Source: Comamonadaceae bacterium (lineage in GTDB: Bacteria > Pseudomonadota > Gammaproteobacteria > Burkholderiales > Burkholderiaceae_C). From it: a stretch of DNA of 64,000 bases. Numbering within the stretch: the first letter of the stretch is position 1; each line of letters begins with the position of its first letter. The stretch covers positions 62,001-126,000 of the forward strand of contig JAIYCB010000012.1 in the NCBI GenBank assembly GCA_027488215.1, written 5' to 3'. The position numbers were made by a program, and so were the translations under genes. Under the pieces are notes generated by a model. The model had not been told where the DNA came from. It worked only from the letters and a program-made list of their open reading frames with translations, and ran no database searches. Below, one piece after another: positions 32,114 to 40,478 of the stretch.

Positions 32114-32226
32114 GACCTTCAATCCCCCAAGCAGTTTTTTTGATTGTGTGAAGCCATTGAATTGGCACGTCACGTCGGCTTCGATTCAATCCAGAACATG
32201 AACTCGAAGATTGAAACGTGTCCGAC

Positions 32227-32526
32227 ATGAAACCCATCTTGACCGCACAAGAAGTGGCCGAGCTGCTGTGTTGCAGCGTCAAGACCGTGGAGAATCACGC
32301 CCGCGCGGGTACGATTCCTGGGGCCAAATTTGGCGATGGGTGGGTGTTTGTGTCCGAGCTGGTGATCGAGGCCGTGAAGGCCATCAGCCAACAAGAGGCC
32401 GAGGCGCGCGCTCAGCCCCAGCGTAAAGCCAAGGGCTTCAAGGTGATGGAGAACAACCAGCGCAAGCCGCCTGGCATGAAACACCTGTCAGAAGAAGCGA
32501 TCCGACAAATCCTCACCCCTCAGTGA
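32227..32526 (+). CDS. Excisionase-like helix-turn-helix protein
   Basis: A 99-aa protein starting MKPILTAQEVAELLCCSVKTVENHARAGTIPGAKFGDGWVF, the MerR/excisionase-type helix-turn-helix. ATG at 32227 is preferred to the GTG at 32218. The C-terminal half is charged and may bind integrase. It is convergent with the integrase gene and overlaps its 3' end by 39 bp. It likely sets the direction of recombination; a regulator role is also possible. Confidence 0.8.
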   Translation: MKPILTAQEVAELLCCSVKTVENHARAGTIPGAKFGDGWVFVSELVIEAVKAISQQEAEARAQPQRKAKGFKVMENNQRKPPGMKHLSEEAIRQILTPQ

Positions 32527-33639
32527 GGCGTAGCGTAGGAACATATCGGTCTTAGTCCAGCCCATGATTTTGCAGATTTCGAGCTCGCTCCACATCCAGC
32601 CGTTGTCCGCTTTGTTGCGCATGGTGGCCCAGCGGCAAGTGGCCTCGTGGCGCAGATCATGCTCGGTGAAATCGGGCATCCCGGCGTAGTTAAAAAGGGT
32701 TTTGAAGCGGCTGGACAGCGCGCTGGTGACTTTGCCCAAGTTGGCAGGGTCTCCATCCCAAAATGGGAAAACCAAACCCGTCTTGCCAGCGCAGCGTGCA
32801 CGCAACTTTTCACGCAAAGCGGGCACCACCGGCACCAAACGGGGCTTGATCACACCGCCGTGGCCTTTGGTGCCGCGCACGTGCAGCAGGCCCCTGCCCT
32901 GATCAAACTCTTCGCAGCGCAACCAATACGCCTCACGGAGCCGCAGTCCCGTATTCAAGATCAAGTCAAACAGCAGTGCCAGGTCTTCATCGACGGTCAA
33001 GGCGCGCTGCCGGTCGGGGGCTTTGATGCCTGCCAATGCGTTGCAAATCTTTTGCTCTTCACCCGGGGCCAACCGGCGGTCACGTTTGGTGTCCTTTTTC
33101 GGTTCTTTGCCGGTTTGCACAAGTGCCTCGGCCTCTTTGGCCGTGTAGACGCTGTATCCCCTTGGCATGACGCGCAAGGGATTCACGGGCGCGGGCTGGT
33201 CGGCCGGGGTGGTCTTGCGGTTGTGCCAATCGATCACACGGGCCAAAGACTCCACCCTTTTTCGGATGGAGCCCGGTGCCAGGTGCAGTTCCAATTTGAG
33301 CTTGGAGACCCAAATATCAGCCCATGCGGCGTTGATCTTGTCCACGGTGACTTGGCCAACTTCGTCTTGAATCCGGGCCAGGGTGGCCAGATCGGACTTG
33401 GCAGGACCTGGTGAGCTGAGGCGGAAATTTTCGATCAGCGTACTGATCTTGTGACCGCTGCGCTTTTGCGAGGGCTCCACCAGATCGAGCGGCACCACGC
33501 CCCGCTCCAAGAAGCTGAGCATGTAGGCTTGGTAGTTCTGCGCCTCCGACTCGGTCAAGAAGGTGGCGAAGTGTTTGCGGGGCAGGAGTTTGTTTTCGAG
33601 ACGGACCTGCCATTTTCCGCTGCGTTGGGTGATTGCCAT
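32488..33639 (-). CDS. int: Tyrosine recombinase / phage integrase
   Basis: A 383-aa protein. Catalytic residues of the tyrosine recombinase family are visible: R233 in NTGLRLREA, K258 in RGTKGHGG, H327-x-x-R330 in EHDLRHEA, and Y370 in FLRYASLRG. The N-terminal half holds the arm-binding and core-binding regions (about 1-60 and 65-160). It inserts the phage into the host chromosome, probably at the tRNA-Cys 3' end 190 bp upstream. Frame is intact, so integration and excision may still work. Confidence 0.95.
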   Translation of the reverse strand: MAITQRSGKWQVRLENKLLPRKHFATFLTESEAQNYQAYMLSFLERGVVPLDLVEPSQKRSGHKISTLIENFRLSSPGPAKSDLATLARIQDEVGQVTVDKINAAWADIWVSKLKLELHLAPGSIRKRVESLARVIDWHNRKTTPADQPAPVNPLRVMPRGYSVYTAKEAEALVQTGKEPKKDTKRDRRLAPGEEQKICNALAGIKAPDRQRALTVDEDLALLFDLILNTGLRLREAYWLRCEEFDQGRGLLHVRGTKGHGGVIKPRLVPVVPALREKLRARCAGKTGLVFPFWDGDPANLGKVTSALSSRFKTLFNYAGMPDFTEHDLRHEATCRWATMRNKADNGWMWSELEICKIMGWTKTDMFLRYASLRGEDLSDRFF

Positions 33640-33682
33640 GCCTACAAGATGGGGGACGAATGCTCAGATGTCAACTGGTCTC

Positions 33683-33734
33683 ATCGGATTAGATGATCCG
33701 ATTATGCGTAGCATGACTACGGATTCGCGTAGCA
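33683..33734. repeat. Repeats between integrase and tRNA-Cys (possible integrase arm sites)
   Basis: ATCGGAT and ATCCGAT (33683-33689 and 33696-33702) form a 7-bp inverted repeat. GCGTAGCA occurs twice as direct repeats (33706-33713 and 33727-33734), 21 bp apart, about two helical turns. Such patterns fit integrase arm sites or an int operator. The exact attachment core cannot be found without the other prophage end. Confidence 0.45.
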
Positions 33735-33775
33735 GAGGCAGGGATTTGGGGGGATTTTCAAGGAAATGCGGGCAC

Positions 33776-33799
33776 AAAAAAGCCCACCAAAAGTGGGCT
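33776..33799 (-). terminator. Intrinsic terminator of the tRNA-Gly-Gly-Cys operon
   Basis: AGCCCAC pairs with GTGGGCT around a 5-nt loop, followed by six T, 28 bp past the tRNA-Cys 3' end. It may lie on the phage side of the attachment site. Confidence 0.8.
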
Positions 33800-33826
33800 A
33801 AGTTGTTGATTTCATTTAGAAATCTT

Positions 33827-33900
33827 TGGAGGCGCGACCCAGAGTCGAACTGGGCTCGACGGATTTGCAATCCGTTGCATAACCGCTTTGCTATCGCGCC
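33827..33900 (-). tRNA. tRNA-Cys (GCA)
   Basis: A full 74-nt cloverleaf with encoded CCA. The acceptor stem is GGCGCGA with TCGCGCC and the anticodon loop TTGCAAA gives GCA. Its 3' end faces the prophage integrase, making it the probable integration target; the tRNA is intact. Confidence 0.96.
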
Positions 33901-33969
33901 AAAACCAGCTTTTCAAACAGGAAGTTTACGCTTCCCATTTTTCTGAAAGAACAAATTCTTTCATGTCAC

Positions 33970-34045
33970 TGGAGCGGGAAACGAGGCTCGAACTCGCGAC
34001 CTCAACCTTGGCAAGGTTGCGCTCTACCAACTGAGCTATTCCCGC
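33970..34045 (-). tRNA. tRNA-Gly (GCC)
   Basis: A 76-nt cloverleaf with encoded CCA; acceptor GCGGGAA, anticodon GCC in CTTGCCAAG. Sequence is identical to the copy at 34092-34167. Confidence 0.96.
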
Positions 34046-34091
34046 ACATTGATGATTCAAGTGAAAGATGTTGGCACTTCTTTCAAGTATT

Positions 34092-34167
34092 TGGAGCGGG
34101 AAACGAGGCTCGAACTCGCGACCTCAACCTTGGCAAGGTTGCGCTCTACCAACTGAGCTATTCCCGC
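34092..34167 (-). tRNA. tRNA-Gly (GCC), second copy
   Basis: Same 76-nt sequence as 33970-34045; the pair and tRNA-Cys form one leftward operon. Confidence 0.96.
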
Positions 34168-34228
34168 ATACTTCAGAGAACTTGGCATTGTGCACCACGT
34201 TCGATGTTGTGCCTAAATTGTAATGCAA

Positions 34229-34259
34229 TTTCAGGCCGCCTTTGAAGGCGCACCTGAAA
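34229..34259 (-). terminator. Probable terminator after lon
   Basis: On the minus strand TTTCAGG and CGCCTT pair with AAGGCG and CCTGAAA, ending close to a T-rich run. It lies 9 bp past the lon stop. Confidence 0.6.
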
Positions 34260-34267
34260 ATTTTGCA

Positions 34268-36691
34268 TCAATGCTTTACCGCATCGGCATTGACTGTGGA
34301 AGGCACGGCTGTCAAAGCCGCAGCGGCCACTTCTTCGTCGCTCAAGGGCGTGGGCTTGGATTCAAGGGCCACATCCAGCACCTGGTCAATCCACTTGACC
34401 GGTACGATTTCCAGACCGTTTTTGACATTGCCGGGGATATCCTGCAAGTCTTTCACGTTGTCTTCGGGAATCAGTACGGTCTTGATGCCACCACGCAAAG
34501 CTGCCAGCAGCTTCTCTTTCAGGCCACCAATGGCGGTCACCTCACCGCGCAATGTGATCTCGCCGGTCATGGCCACGTCAGCACGCACCGGAATACCCGT
34601 CATGGCCGACACCATGGCCGTGGTCATGGCAGCGCCGGCGCTCGGACCGTCCTTGGGCGTGGCGCCGTCAGGCACGTGAATGTGCAAGTCTTTCTTTTCA
34701 AAAACCTCGTCCTTGATGCCCAATAGGCGCGAGCGGCTGCGCACCACAGTGCGAGCAGCTTCCACCGACTCTTTCATCACATCACCCAGAGAGCCTGTGC
34801 GCGTGATCACGCCTTTACCGGGCATCAGGGCTGCTTCAATGGTCAGCAAATCACCGCCCACCTCGGTCCAGGCCAATCCCACAACCTGTCCCACCTGGTT
34901 CTTTTGCTCGGCACGTCCGTAGGTGTACTTGCGCACACCCAGAAAGTCGTTCAGATTGTTGGCGTTGATCACCACCTGCGGCGCCATTTGCTTGAGGAGC
35001 AAAGCCTTGACGACTTTGCGGCAGATCTTGCCCAATTCACGCTCGAGCGAGCGCACTCCGGCCTCGCGGGTGTAATACCGCACCACATCCCGCACAGCCT
35101 CTTCGGTCACGTTCAGCTCGGACGCTTTGACGCCGTTGTTGGTCATTTGCTTGGGAAGCAGGTACTTCACGGCGATGCTGGTTTTTTCATCCTCGGTGTA
35201 ACCGGACAAGCGAATCACTTCCATCCGGTCCAACAGGGCCGAAGGGATGTTCATCGAGTTGGAGGTGGCCACGAACATGACGTCGCTCAGGTCAAAGTCG
35301 ACCTCGACGTAGTGGTCGCCAAAGGTGTGGTTTTGCTCGGGGTCCAGCACTTCCAGCAAAGCGCTTGAAGGGTCGCCCCGGAAATCCGTGCCCAACTTAT
35401 CGATTTCATCAAGCAAGAACAGCGGGTTCTTGGTGCCCACTTTGTTCAAGTTTTGCAGAACCTTGCCCGGCAAAGCGCCAATGTAGGTGCGGCGGTGACC
35501 CCGGATCTCGGCCTCGTCACGCATACCGCCCAAAGCCATGCGCACGTACTTGCGCCCTGTGGCCTTTGCAATGGATTGGCCCAAGGAGGTCTTGCCCACG
35601 CCAGGTGGGCCGACCAGACACAGGATGGGGGCCTTGACCTTGTCCACCCGTTGCTGCACCGCAAGATACTCCAGGATGCGGTCTTTGACCTTGTCCAGGC
35701 CATAGTGGTCCTGATTGAGCACATCTTCGGCATTTGCCAAATTGTGTTTGAGCTTGGTCTTTTTGCTCCAAGGCAGGCCAATCAGCACATCCAGATAGTT
35801 GCGCACCACAGAAGCTTCGGCCGACATGGGTGACATGAGTTTGAGCTTTTTGAGCTCTCCTTCGGCCTTTTTACGGGCTTCGGCAGACATCTTGGCAGCC
35901 TTGATCTTCTTTTCGATCTCCTCGATGTCCGCACCCTCTTCGCCATCACCCAGCTCTTTCTGAATGGCCTTGACCTGCTCATTCAGGTAGAAGTCACGCT
36001 GATTTTTTTCCATCTGGCGCTTGACGCGGCCACGGATACGTTTGTCCACATTCAGGATGTCAACCTCATGCTCCAACTGGGCAAACAGGTTTTCAAGACG
36101 TGATTTGATGTTGGCCAGGTCGAGCACTTGCTGCTTGTTTTCAAGCTTGAGTGGCAAGTGGGCCGCGATGGTGTCGGCCAGGCGACCAGGATCATCAATG
36201 CTGGAAATCGAGGTCAGGATTTCCGGAGGAATTTTCTTGTTAAGTTTGACGTACTGGTCAAATTGCTGCATCACCGCACGGCGCAGGGCTTCGATTTCGC
36301 TGCTGTCATCCGACTGCTCGGAAACCGGGTCCACTGGGGTCACAGCGGCCACGAAGTGCGCTTCACCATCTGCGATGGATTTGACCAAGGCGCGCTGCTG
36401 ACCTTCGACCAACACCTTCACGGTGCCATCGGGCAATTTCAGCATTTGCAAAATGGTCGAGACACAACCCACGTCGAACATGTCGTCAACGGCAGGTTCA
36501 TCCTTGGCTGCGGTCTTTTGGGCAACCAGCATGATGCGGCGCTCAGCGGCCATGGCCGACTCCAGCGCTTTGATGCTTTTGGGGCGCCCCACAAACAACG
36601 GAATCACCATGTGAGGGAAGACCACCACATCGCGCAACGGCAACATGGGCAACTCAATCAGGGTGGGCGGTAAAGGTGTGTGTCCAGACAT
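34268..36691 (-). CDS. lon: ATP-dependent protease Lon
   Basis: An 807-aa cytoplasmic AAA+ protease, full length. N-terminal substrate domain begins ELPMLPLRDVVVFPHMVIPLFVGR. Walker A is GPPGVGKTSLG and Walker B FLLDEIDKLG. The protease dyad is Ser in KDGPSAGAAM and Lys in GGLKEKLLAALRGGIK. It degrades misfolded and short-lived regulators. The gene follows clpX with its own GAGG ribosome binding site. Confidence 0.98.
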   Translation of the reverse strand: MSGHTPLPPTLIELPMLPLRDVVVFPHMVIPLFVGRPKSIKALESAMAAERRIMLVAQKTAAKDEPAVDDMFDVGCVSTILQMLKLPDGTVKVLVEGQQRALVKSIADGEAHFVAAVTPVDPVSEQSDDSSEIEALRRAVMQQFDQYVKLNKKIPPEILTSISSIDDPGRLADTIAAHLPLKLENKQQVLDLANIKSRLENLFAQLEHEVDILNVDKRIRGRVKRQMEKNQRDFYLNEQVKAIQKELGDGEEGADIEEIEKKIKAAKMSAEARKKAEGELKKLKLMSPMSAEASVVRNYLDVLIGLPWSKKTKLKHNLANAEDVLNQDHYGLDKVKDRILEYLAVQQRVDKVKAPILCLVGPPGVGKTSLGQSIAKATGRKYVRMALGGMRDEAEIRGHRRTYIGALPGKVLQNLNKVGTKNPLFLLDEIDKLGTDFRGDPSSALLEVLDPEQNHTFGDHYVEVDFDLSDVMFVATSNSMNIPSALLDRMEVIRLSGYTEDEKTSIAVKYLLPKQMTNNGVKASELNVTEEAVRDVVRYYTREAGVRSLERELGKICRKVVKALLLKQMAPQVVINANNLNDFLGVRKYTYGRAEQKNQVGQVVGLAWTEVGGDLLTIEAALMPGKGVITRTGSLGDVMKESVEAARTVVRSRSRLLGIKDEVFEKKDLHIHVPDGATPKDGPSAGAAMTTAMVSAMTGIPVRADVAMTGEITLRGEVTAIGGLKEKLLAALRGGIKTVLIPEDNVKDLQDIPGNVKNGLEIVPVKWIDQVLDVALESKPTPLSDEEVAAAALTAVPSTVNADAVKH

Positions 36692-36791
36692 GGTATGTCC
36701 CTCGGGTCAATTCAGCTACACATGGATGCTGCACCCGCGATTTCAACCCGGCAAAAGCAAAAGGCAGAAAGCTCGGTGCGGCACATGTGGG

Positions 36792-38060
36792 TCAGGCCTG
36801 CTTGGCCGACTCGCGGTAAACCAAGAGTGGCGGCTTGTTGTCGTCAATGACAGACTCATCTACCACCACTTTTTCAACGTTCAGTTGGTTGGGCAATTCA
36901 AACATGGTATCGATCAAGGCCTGCTCCATGATGGAGCGCAGGCCACGGGCACCTGTTTTGCGGGCCAGTGCCTTGCGGGCCATGGCAGTGAGGGCATTGG
37001 GTCGCACTTCGAGCTCGACGCCCTCCATGGCCAAGAGTTTGGTGAATTGTTTCACCACAGCATTCTTGGGCTCGGTCAAAATTTGAACCAGCGCCTCTTC
37101 ACTCAATTCGGCCAAAGTTGCGACCACAGGCAAACGACCCACCAATTCTGGAATCAGCCCGAATTTGATCAGGTCTTCCGGTTCAACTTCATTGAACACG
37201 TCGGTGAGCGAGCGTTGCTTCTTACTTTTGACGGTGGCAGCAAAGCCAATACCACCCGATTCGGTGCGGTTTTCGATGACTTTTTCAAGGCCGGCGAAAG
37301 CGCCACCGCAAATGAACAAGATGTTGGTGGTGTCGATCTGTAAGAAATCCTGGTTAGGGTGCTTGCGCCCGCCTTGCGGGGGCACGCTGGCCATGGTGCC
37401 TTCAACCAGCTTGAGCAGCGCCTGCTGCACACCCTCCCCAGACACGTCACGCGTAATCGAGGGGTTGTCGGACTTGCGGGTGATTTTGTCAATCTCGTCG
37501 ATGTAGACAATGCCGCGCTGAGCCCGCTCGACATCGTAATTGCAGGTTTGCAGGAGCTTGGCGACGATGTTTTCCACGTCTTCGCCCACATAACCGGCTT
37601 CGGTCAAGGTGGTGGCGTCTGCCATGACAAAAGGCACGTCGAGCATGCGAGCCATGGTCTGGGCCAACAAAGTCTTGCCCGAGCCCGTGGGGCCGATCAG
37701 CAAGATGTTGCTCTTGGCCAACTCAACATCGTCTTTCTTCGCGCCCTCTTTGTGCTTGAGACGCTTGTAATGGTTGTAAACCGCCACGGCCAAGCTGCGC
37801 TTGGCTTTTTCCTGACCAATCACATAGTTGTCGAGGTTGGACTTGATGTCGAGCGGAGTGGGCAAGCCTTGCTTCGCACCCTCACCCACAGTGGTGGTGG
37901 AGGCCAGTTCATCACGCACAATGTCGTTGCACAAATCAATGCATTCGTCACAAATGAATACCGACGGCCCTGCGATCAGTTTTTTGACCTCATGCTGGCT
38001 TTTTCCGCAAAAAGAGCAGAAAAGGTTTTTTTCAGTGCTTGAGCCTTTTTTATCGGCCAT
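36792..38060 (-). CDS. clpX: ATP-dependent Clp protease ATP-binding subunit ClpX
   Basis: A 422-aa unfoldase. The N-terminal zinc domain is [11 protein letters not shown] with CDECIDLC. Walker A is [12 protein letters not shown], Walker [10 protein letters not shown], and the pore loop follows as GEGVQQALL. The GYVGEDVEN motif is typical of ClpX. It unfolds tagged proteins and feeds them to ClpP, encoded just upstream in the operon. Confidence 0.98.
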   Translation of the reverse strand: MADKKGSSTEKNLFCSFCGKSQHEVKKLIAGPSVFICDECIDLCNDIVRDELASTTTVGEGAKQGLPTPLDIKSNLDNYVIGQEKAKRSLAVAVYNHYKRLKHKEGAKKDDVELAKSNILLIGPTGSGKTLLAQTMARMLDVPFVMADATTLTEAGYVGEDVENIVAKLLQTCNYDVERAQRGIVYIDEIDKITRKSDNPSITRDVSGEGVQQALLKLVEGTMASVPPQGGRKHPNQDFLQIDTTNILFICGGAFAGLEKVIENRTESGGIGFAATVKSKKQRSLTDVFNEVEPEDLIKFGLIPELVGRLPVVATLAELSEEALVQILTEPKNAVVKQFTKLLAMEGVELEVRPNALTAMARKALARKTGARGLRSIMEQALIDTMFELPNQLNVEKVVVDESVIDDNKPPLLVYRESAKQA

Positions 38061-38103
38061 AAATGTCGCCTCGGTATCCAGAATTCGTCAATGATAACGA
38101 AAG

Positions 38104-38137
38104 AAAAACGGCGTTCACCTGTTCGGGTCAACGCCGT
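38104..38137 (-). terminator. Intrinsic terminator between clpP and clpX
   Basis: ACGGCGTT pairs with AACGCCGT around a 14-nt loop and is followed by five T. It would lower clpX transcription relative to clpP unless clpX has its own promoter. Confidence 0.7.
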
Positions 38138-38166
38138 CTGCAAGGAGCCGCACAAACCGGCCGCAC

Positions 38167-38778
38167 TCAAGACCGTTTGGAAATCACTTCATCGATCAAG
38201 CCGTACTCTTTGGACTCGGTAGCAGACAGGTAGTAATCACGCTCGGTGTCGAGTTCGATCTTCTCCAGTGGCTGGCCCGTGTTCTCGGACAAGATGCGAT
38301 TCAGGTGCGCACGGGTTTTGACGATCTCGCGTGCAGCGATCTCGATTTCAGTGGCCTGACCGCGTGCACCGCCCAGGGGCTGGTGAATCATGATCTTGGA
38401 ATTTGGAAGAGAAAAACGCTTGCCCTTGGCGCCTGAAGACAGCAAAAACGCGCCCATGCTGGCGGCCATGCCGTTGCACAAGGTGGACACATCGGGCTTG
38501 ATGAAGTTCATGGTGTCATAGATCGCCATACCAGCACTGACTGAGCCACCCGGTGAGTTGATGTACAGCGAAATGTCCTTTTCAGGGTTTTCGCTCTCCA
38601 AAAACAGCAGCTGGGCCACGATCAAATTGGCCATGTGGTCATTGACCTCGCCCACCAAAAAAATCACGCGCTCCTTCAGCAAACGCGAGTAGATGTCATA
38701 AGCTCGCTCGCCACGGCCAGATTGCTCGATGACCATGGGCACCATGCCCAAGTTTGTGATGTCCAGTGTGCTCATCAT
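38167..38778 (-). CDS. clpP: ATP-dependent Clp protease proteolytic subunit ClpP
   Basis: A 203-aa serine protease. Catalytic Ser is in [13 protein letters not shown], His in [13 protein letters not shown], and Asp further on in ERDYYLSA. The N-terminal propeptide-like segment starts [20 protein letters not shown]. It forms the chamber degrading ClpX/ClpA-fed substrates. TTGGAGAA lies before the ATG. Confidence 0.98.
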   Translation of the reverse strand: MMSTLDITNLGMVPMVIEQSGRGERAYDIYSRLLKERVIFLVGEVNDHMANLIVAQLLFLESENPEKDISLYINSPGGSVSAGMAIYDTMNFIKPDVSTLCNGMAASMGAFLLSSGAKGKRFSLPNSKIMIHQPLGGARGQATEIEIAAREIVKTRAHLNRILSENTGQPLEKIELDTERDYYLSATESKEYGLIDEVISKRS

Positions 38779-38832
38779 TTCTCCAAAAATTTGAATGGGA
38801 CTTTACCCCGAGTTCTCAAGCCCACCAATGAG

Positions 38833-38875
38833 ATGGGGCTTGTCCGCCGAACAACAAGTCCAGCACAAGCCCCAT
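38833..38875 (-). other. Long hairpin between tig and clpP
   Basis: ATGGGGCTTGT and ACAAGCCCCAT are exact reverse complements around 21 nt, extended by GAG/CTC after a bulge. No T-run follows on the minus strand, so it is more like an mRNA processing or stabilising structure than a terminator. Confidence 0.5.
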
Positions 38876-38897
38876 TCTCAAGGGAATCAAGGACCGA

Positions 38898-40217
38898 TCA
38901 GGCCTGTTGACCCATCAGTTCTTCAAAAGAGATGGCTTTTTCGACCACTTTAGCTTGGGCCAGAACGAAATCGGAGACATTGCTCTCGATGACCACGGCC
39001 TCAACTTCAGCCATCCGCTGGTTGTCACTGTTGTACCAGCGCACCACGTCATCCGGACGCTCATAACTGGCAGCCAGCTCCTGAATGTGAGCCTGAATCT
39101 GTTCAGGCTTGGCGTGCAAGGTATTGCCACGGACGACTTCGGCCACCACGAGCCCCAAGCGCACGCGCTGCTCGGCCTGCGGGCGGAAGATGTCATCAGG
39201 AATTGGGGCCTTGTCGGCATCCTTGACGCCGCGCTGCTTCAAGTCGGCACGGGCGCCTTCTTTCAGGCGCTCGATTTCGTTTTGTACGATGGATTGGGGC
39301 AAGTCCAGCTCAGCCTTGGCTACCAAAGCATCCATGGCAGCCTGCTTGTTACGGGCCAGCAAACGGAATTTCACTTCGCGCTCGAGGTTTTTGCGGATGT
39401 CAGCGCGCAGGCCTTCGACAGTCGCGTCTGCAATACCCAGGGACTTGGCCAAGGCTTCATTGACTTCAGGCAGGTTGGCTGCTTCGATTTTCTTGACAGT
39501 GACCAAGAAGTCGGCAGTTTTGCCAGCCACATCTTGACCATGGTAGTCGGCAGGGAAAGCCAAGGGGAAGGTCTTGCTCTCACCGGACTTCATGCCGCGC
39601 ACGGCGTCTTCGAATTCCTTGAGCATCTGGCCGTCACCCAGGATGAACTGGAAGTCGTCGGCTTTGCCGCCAGAGAAGACTTCACCATCGATCTTGCCTT
39701 CAAAGTCGATGGTCGCGCGATCGCCGTCTTGAGCCGCAGCGTCTTGAGCGCGCTGAGCAAAAGTGCGACGCTGCTTGCGCAGAATCTCCACCGTCTTGTC
39801 GATCGCCGCATCAGACACTTCAGCGGTCAGTTTTTCGACTTCGGTGTCGGTCAGGTTGCCCAGCTTGACTTCAGGGTACACCTCGAAGACGGCTTCGAAG
39901 TTCAACTCACCCTCAGGCGCGCCTTCTTTTTCAGAAATGCGGGGCTGACCAGCGACGCGCACTTGGGCTTCATTGGCGGCCGCGGCAAAGGCCTCGCCGA
40001 CTTTGTCGTTCAGCACTTCGTACTGGACCGAGTAGCCATAGCGCTGTGCCACGACGTTCATGGGTACTTTGCCTGGACGGAAACCGTCCATCTTGACGGT
40101 GCGGGCCATCTTCTTGAGGCGGGCATCCACTTCGGACTGGATGGCCGTCACGGGCACAGTCAGGGTGATCTTGCGTTCCAGCTTTTCCAAGGTCTCAACA
40201 GTCACTGTCATGGTCAT
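38898..40217 (-). CDS. tig: Trigger factor
   Basis: A 439-aa ribosome-bound chaperone and peptidyl-prolyl isomerase. The ribosome-binding signature GFRPGKVPMNVVAQRYG is at residues 45-62; the FKBP-type domain includes GDRATIDFEGKIDGEVFSGG and the FPLAFPADYHG stretch. Its C-terminal arms are helical. It folds nascent proteins ahead of the Clp system. tRNA-Leu lies upstream. Confidence 0.97.
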   Translation of the reverse strand: MTMTVTVETLEKLERKITLTVPVTAIQSEVDARLKKMARTVKMDGFRPGKVPMNVVAQRYGYSVQYEVLNDKVGEAFAAAANEAQVRVAGQPRISEKEGAPEGELNFEAVFEVYPEVKLGNLTDTEVEKLTAEVSDAAIDKTVEILRKQRRTFAQRAQDAAAQDGDRATIDFEGKIDGEVFSGGKADDFQFILGDGQMLKEFEDAVRGMKSGESKTFPLAFPADYHGQDVAGKTADFLVTVKKIEAANLPEVNEALAKSLGIADATVEGLRADIRKNLEREVKFRLLARNKQAAMDALVAKAELDLPQSIVQNEIERLKEGARADLKQRGVKDADKAPIPDDIFRPQAEQRVRLGLVVAEVVRGNTLHAKPEQIQAHIQELAASYERPDDVVRWYNSDNQRMAEVEAVVIESNVSDFVLAQAKVVEKAISFEELMGQQA

Positions 40218-40275
40218 TCTCGGTTAATTGAATTTCTCTCATGCCGCCAGGTTGCCCCATTGGCCCAAAGTCGGT

Positions 40276-40362
40276 TGGTGCGCGGGGCGGGACTCGAACC
40301 CGCACAGTGTTGCCACCGTCAGGACCTAAACCTGGTGCGTCTACCAATTTCGCCACCCGCGC
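40276..40362 (-). tRNA. tRNA-Leu (UAG)
   Basis: An 87-nt class II tRNA with encoded CCA, long variable arm, acceptor GCGCGGG, and anticodon TAG in the loop TTTAGGT. Confidence 0.95.
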
Positions 40363-40372
40363 AGATCCAAAC

Positions 40373-40430
40373 AAAAAGGGCGTCAGGCGCGCTGGTCGGC
40401 GTCAAAGCCGCCTCACGCACCTGACCGCCC
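40373..40430 (-). terminator. Intrinsic terminator after the RND efflux operon
   Basis: GGGC-GTCAGG pairs with CCTGAC-GCCC (one bulged G) and is followed by five T. It lies about 50 bp past the pump gene stop and before tRNA-Leu. Confidence 0.7.
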
Positions 40431-40478
40431 GGTTGAAATCGGTCAACTTTCTATTTTAGCCGCTTCATTAGTCCAAAT

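Larger units (their letters stand above)
1..33830. mobile_element. Prophage (partial, one end outside the window)
   Basis: A contiguous set of phage genes: tyrosine integrase, excisionase-like protein, replication operon, terminase, HK97-type head genes and siphovirus tail genes, almost all on the minus strand. The right boundary is placed at the tRNA-Cys gene because the integrase lies next to that tRNA's 3' end, the usual arrangement for tRNA-integrating phages. The left boundary, lysis genes and second attachment site are not in the window. Gene order is that of a complete temperate siphovirus; several replication genes are interrupted, so it may be partly defective. Confidence 0.93.

Noticed and set aside
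1-33830. Gene transfer agent instead of a prophage
   Set aside because: Integrase, excisionase, replication operon and both terminase subunits next to an HNH gene show a temperate phage; only the tail end resembles a GTA.
33970-34167. Tandem 76-bp repeats as a possible CRISPR or mobile repeat
   Set aside because: They are two identical tRNA-Gly genes.
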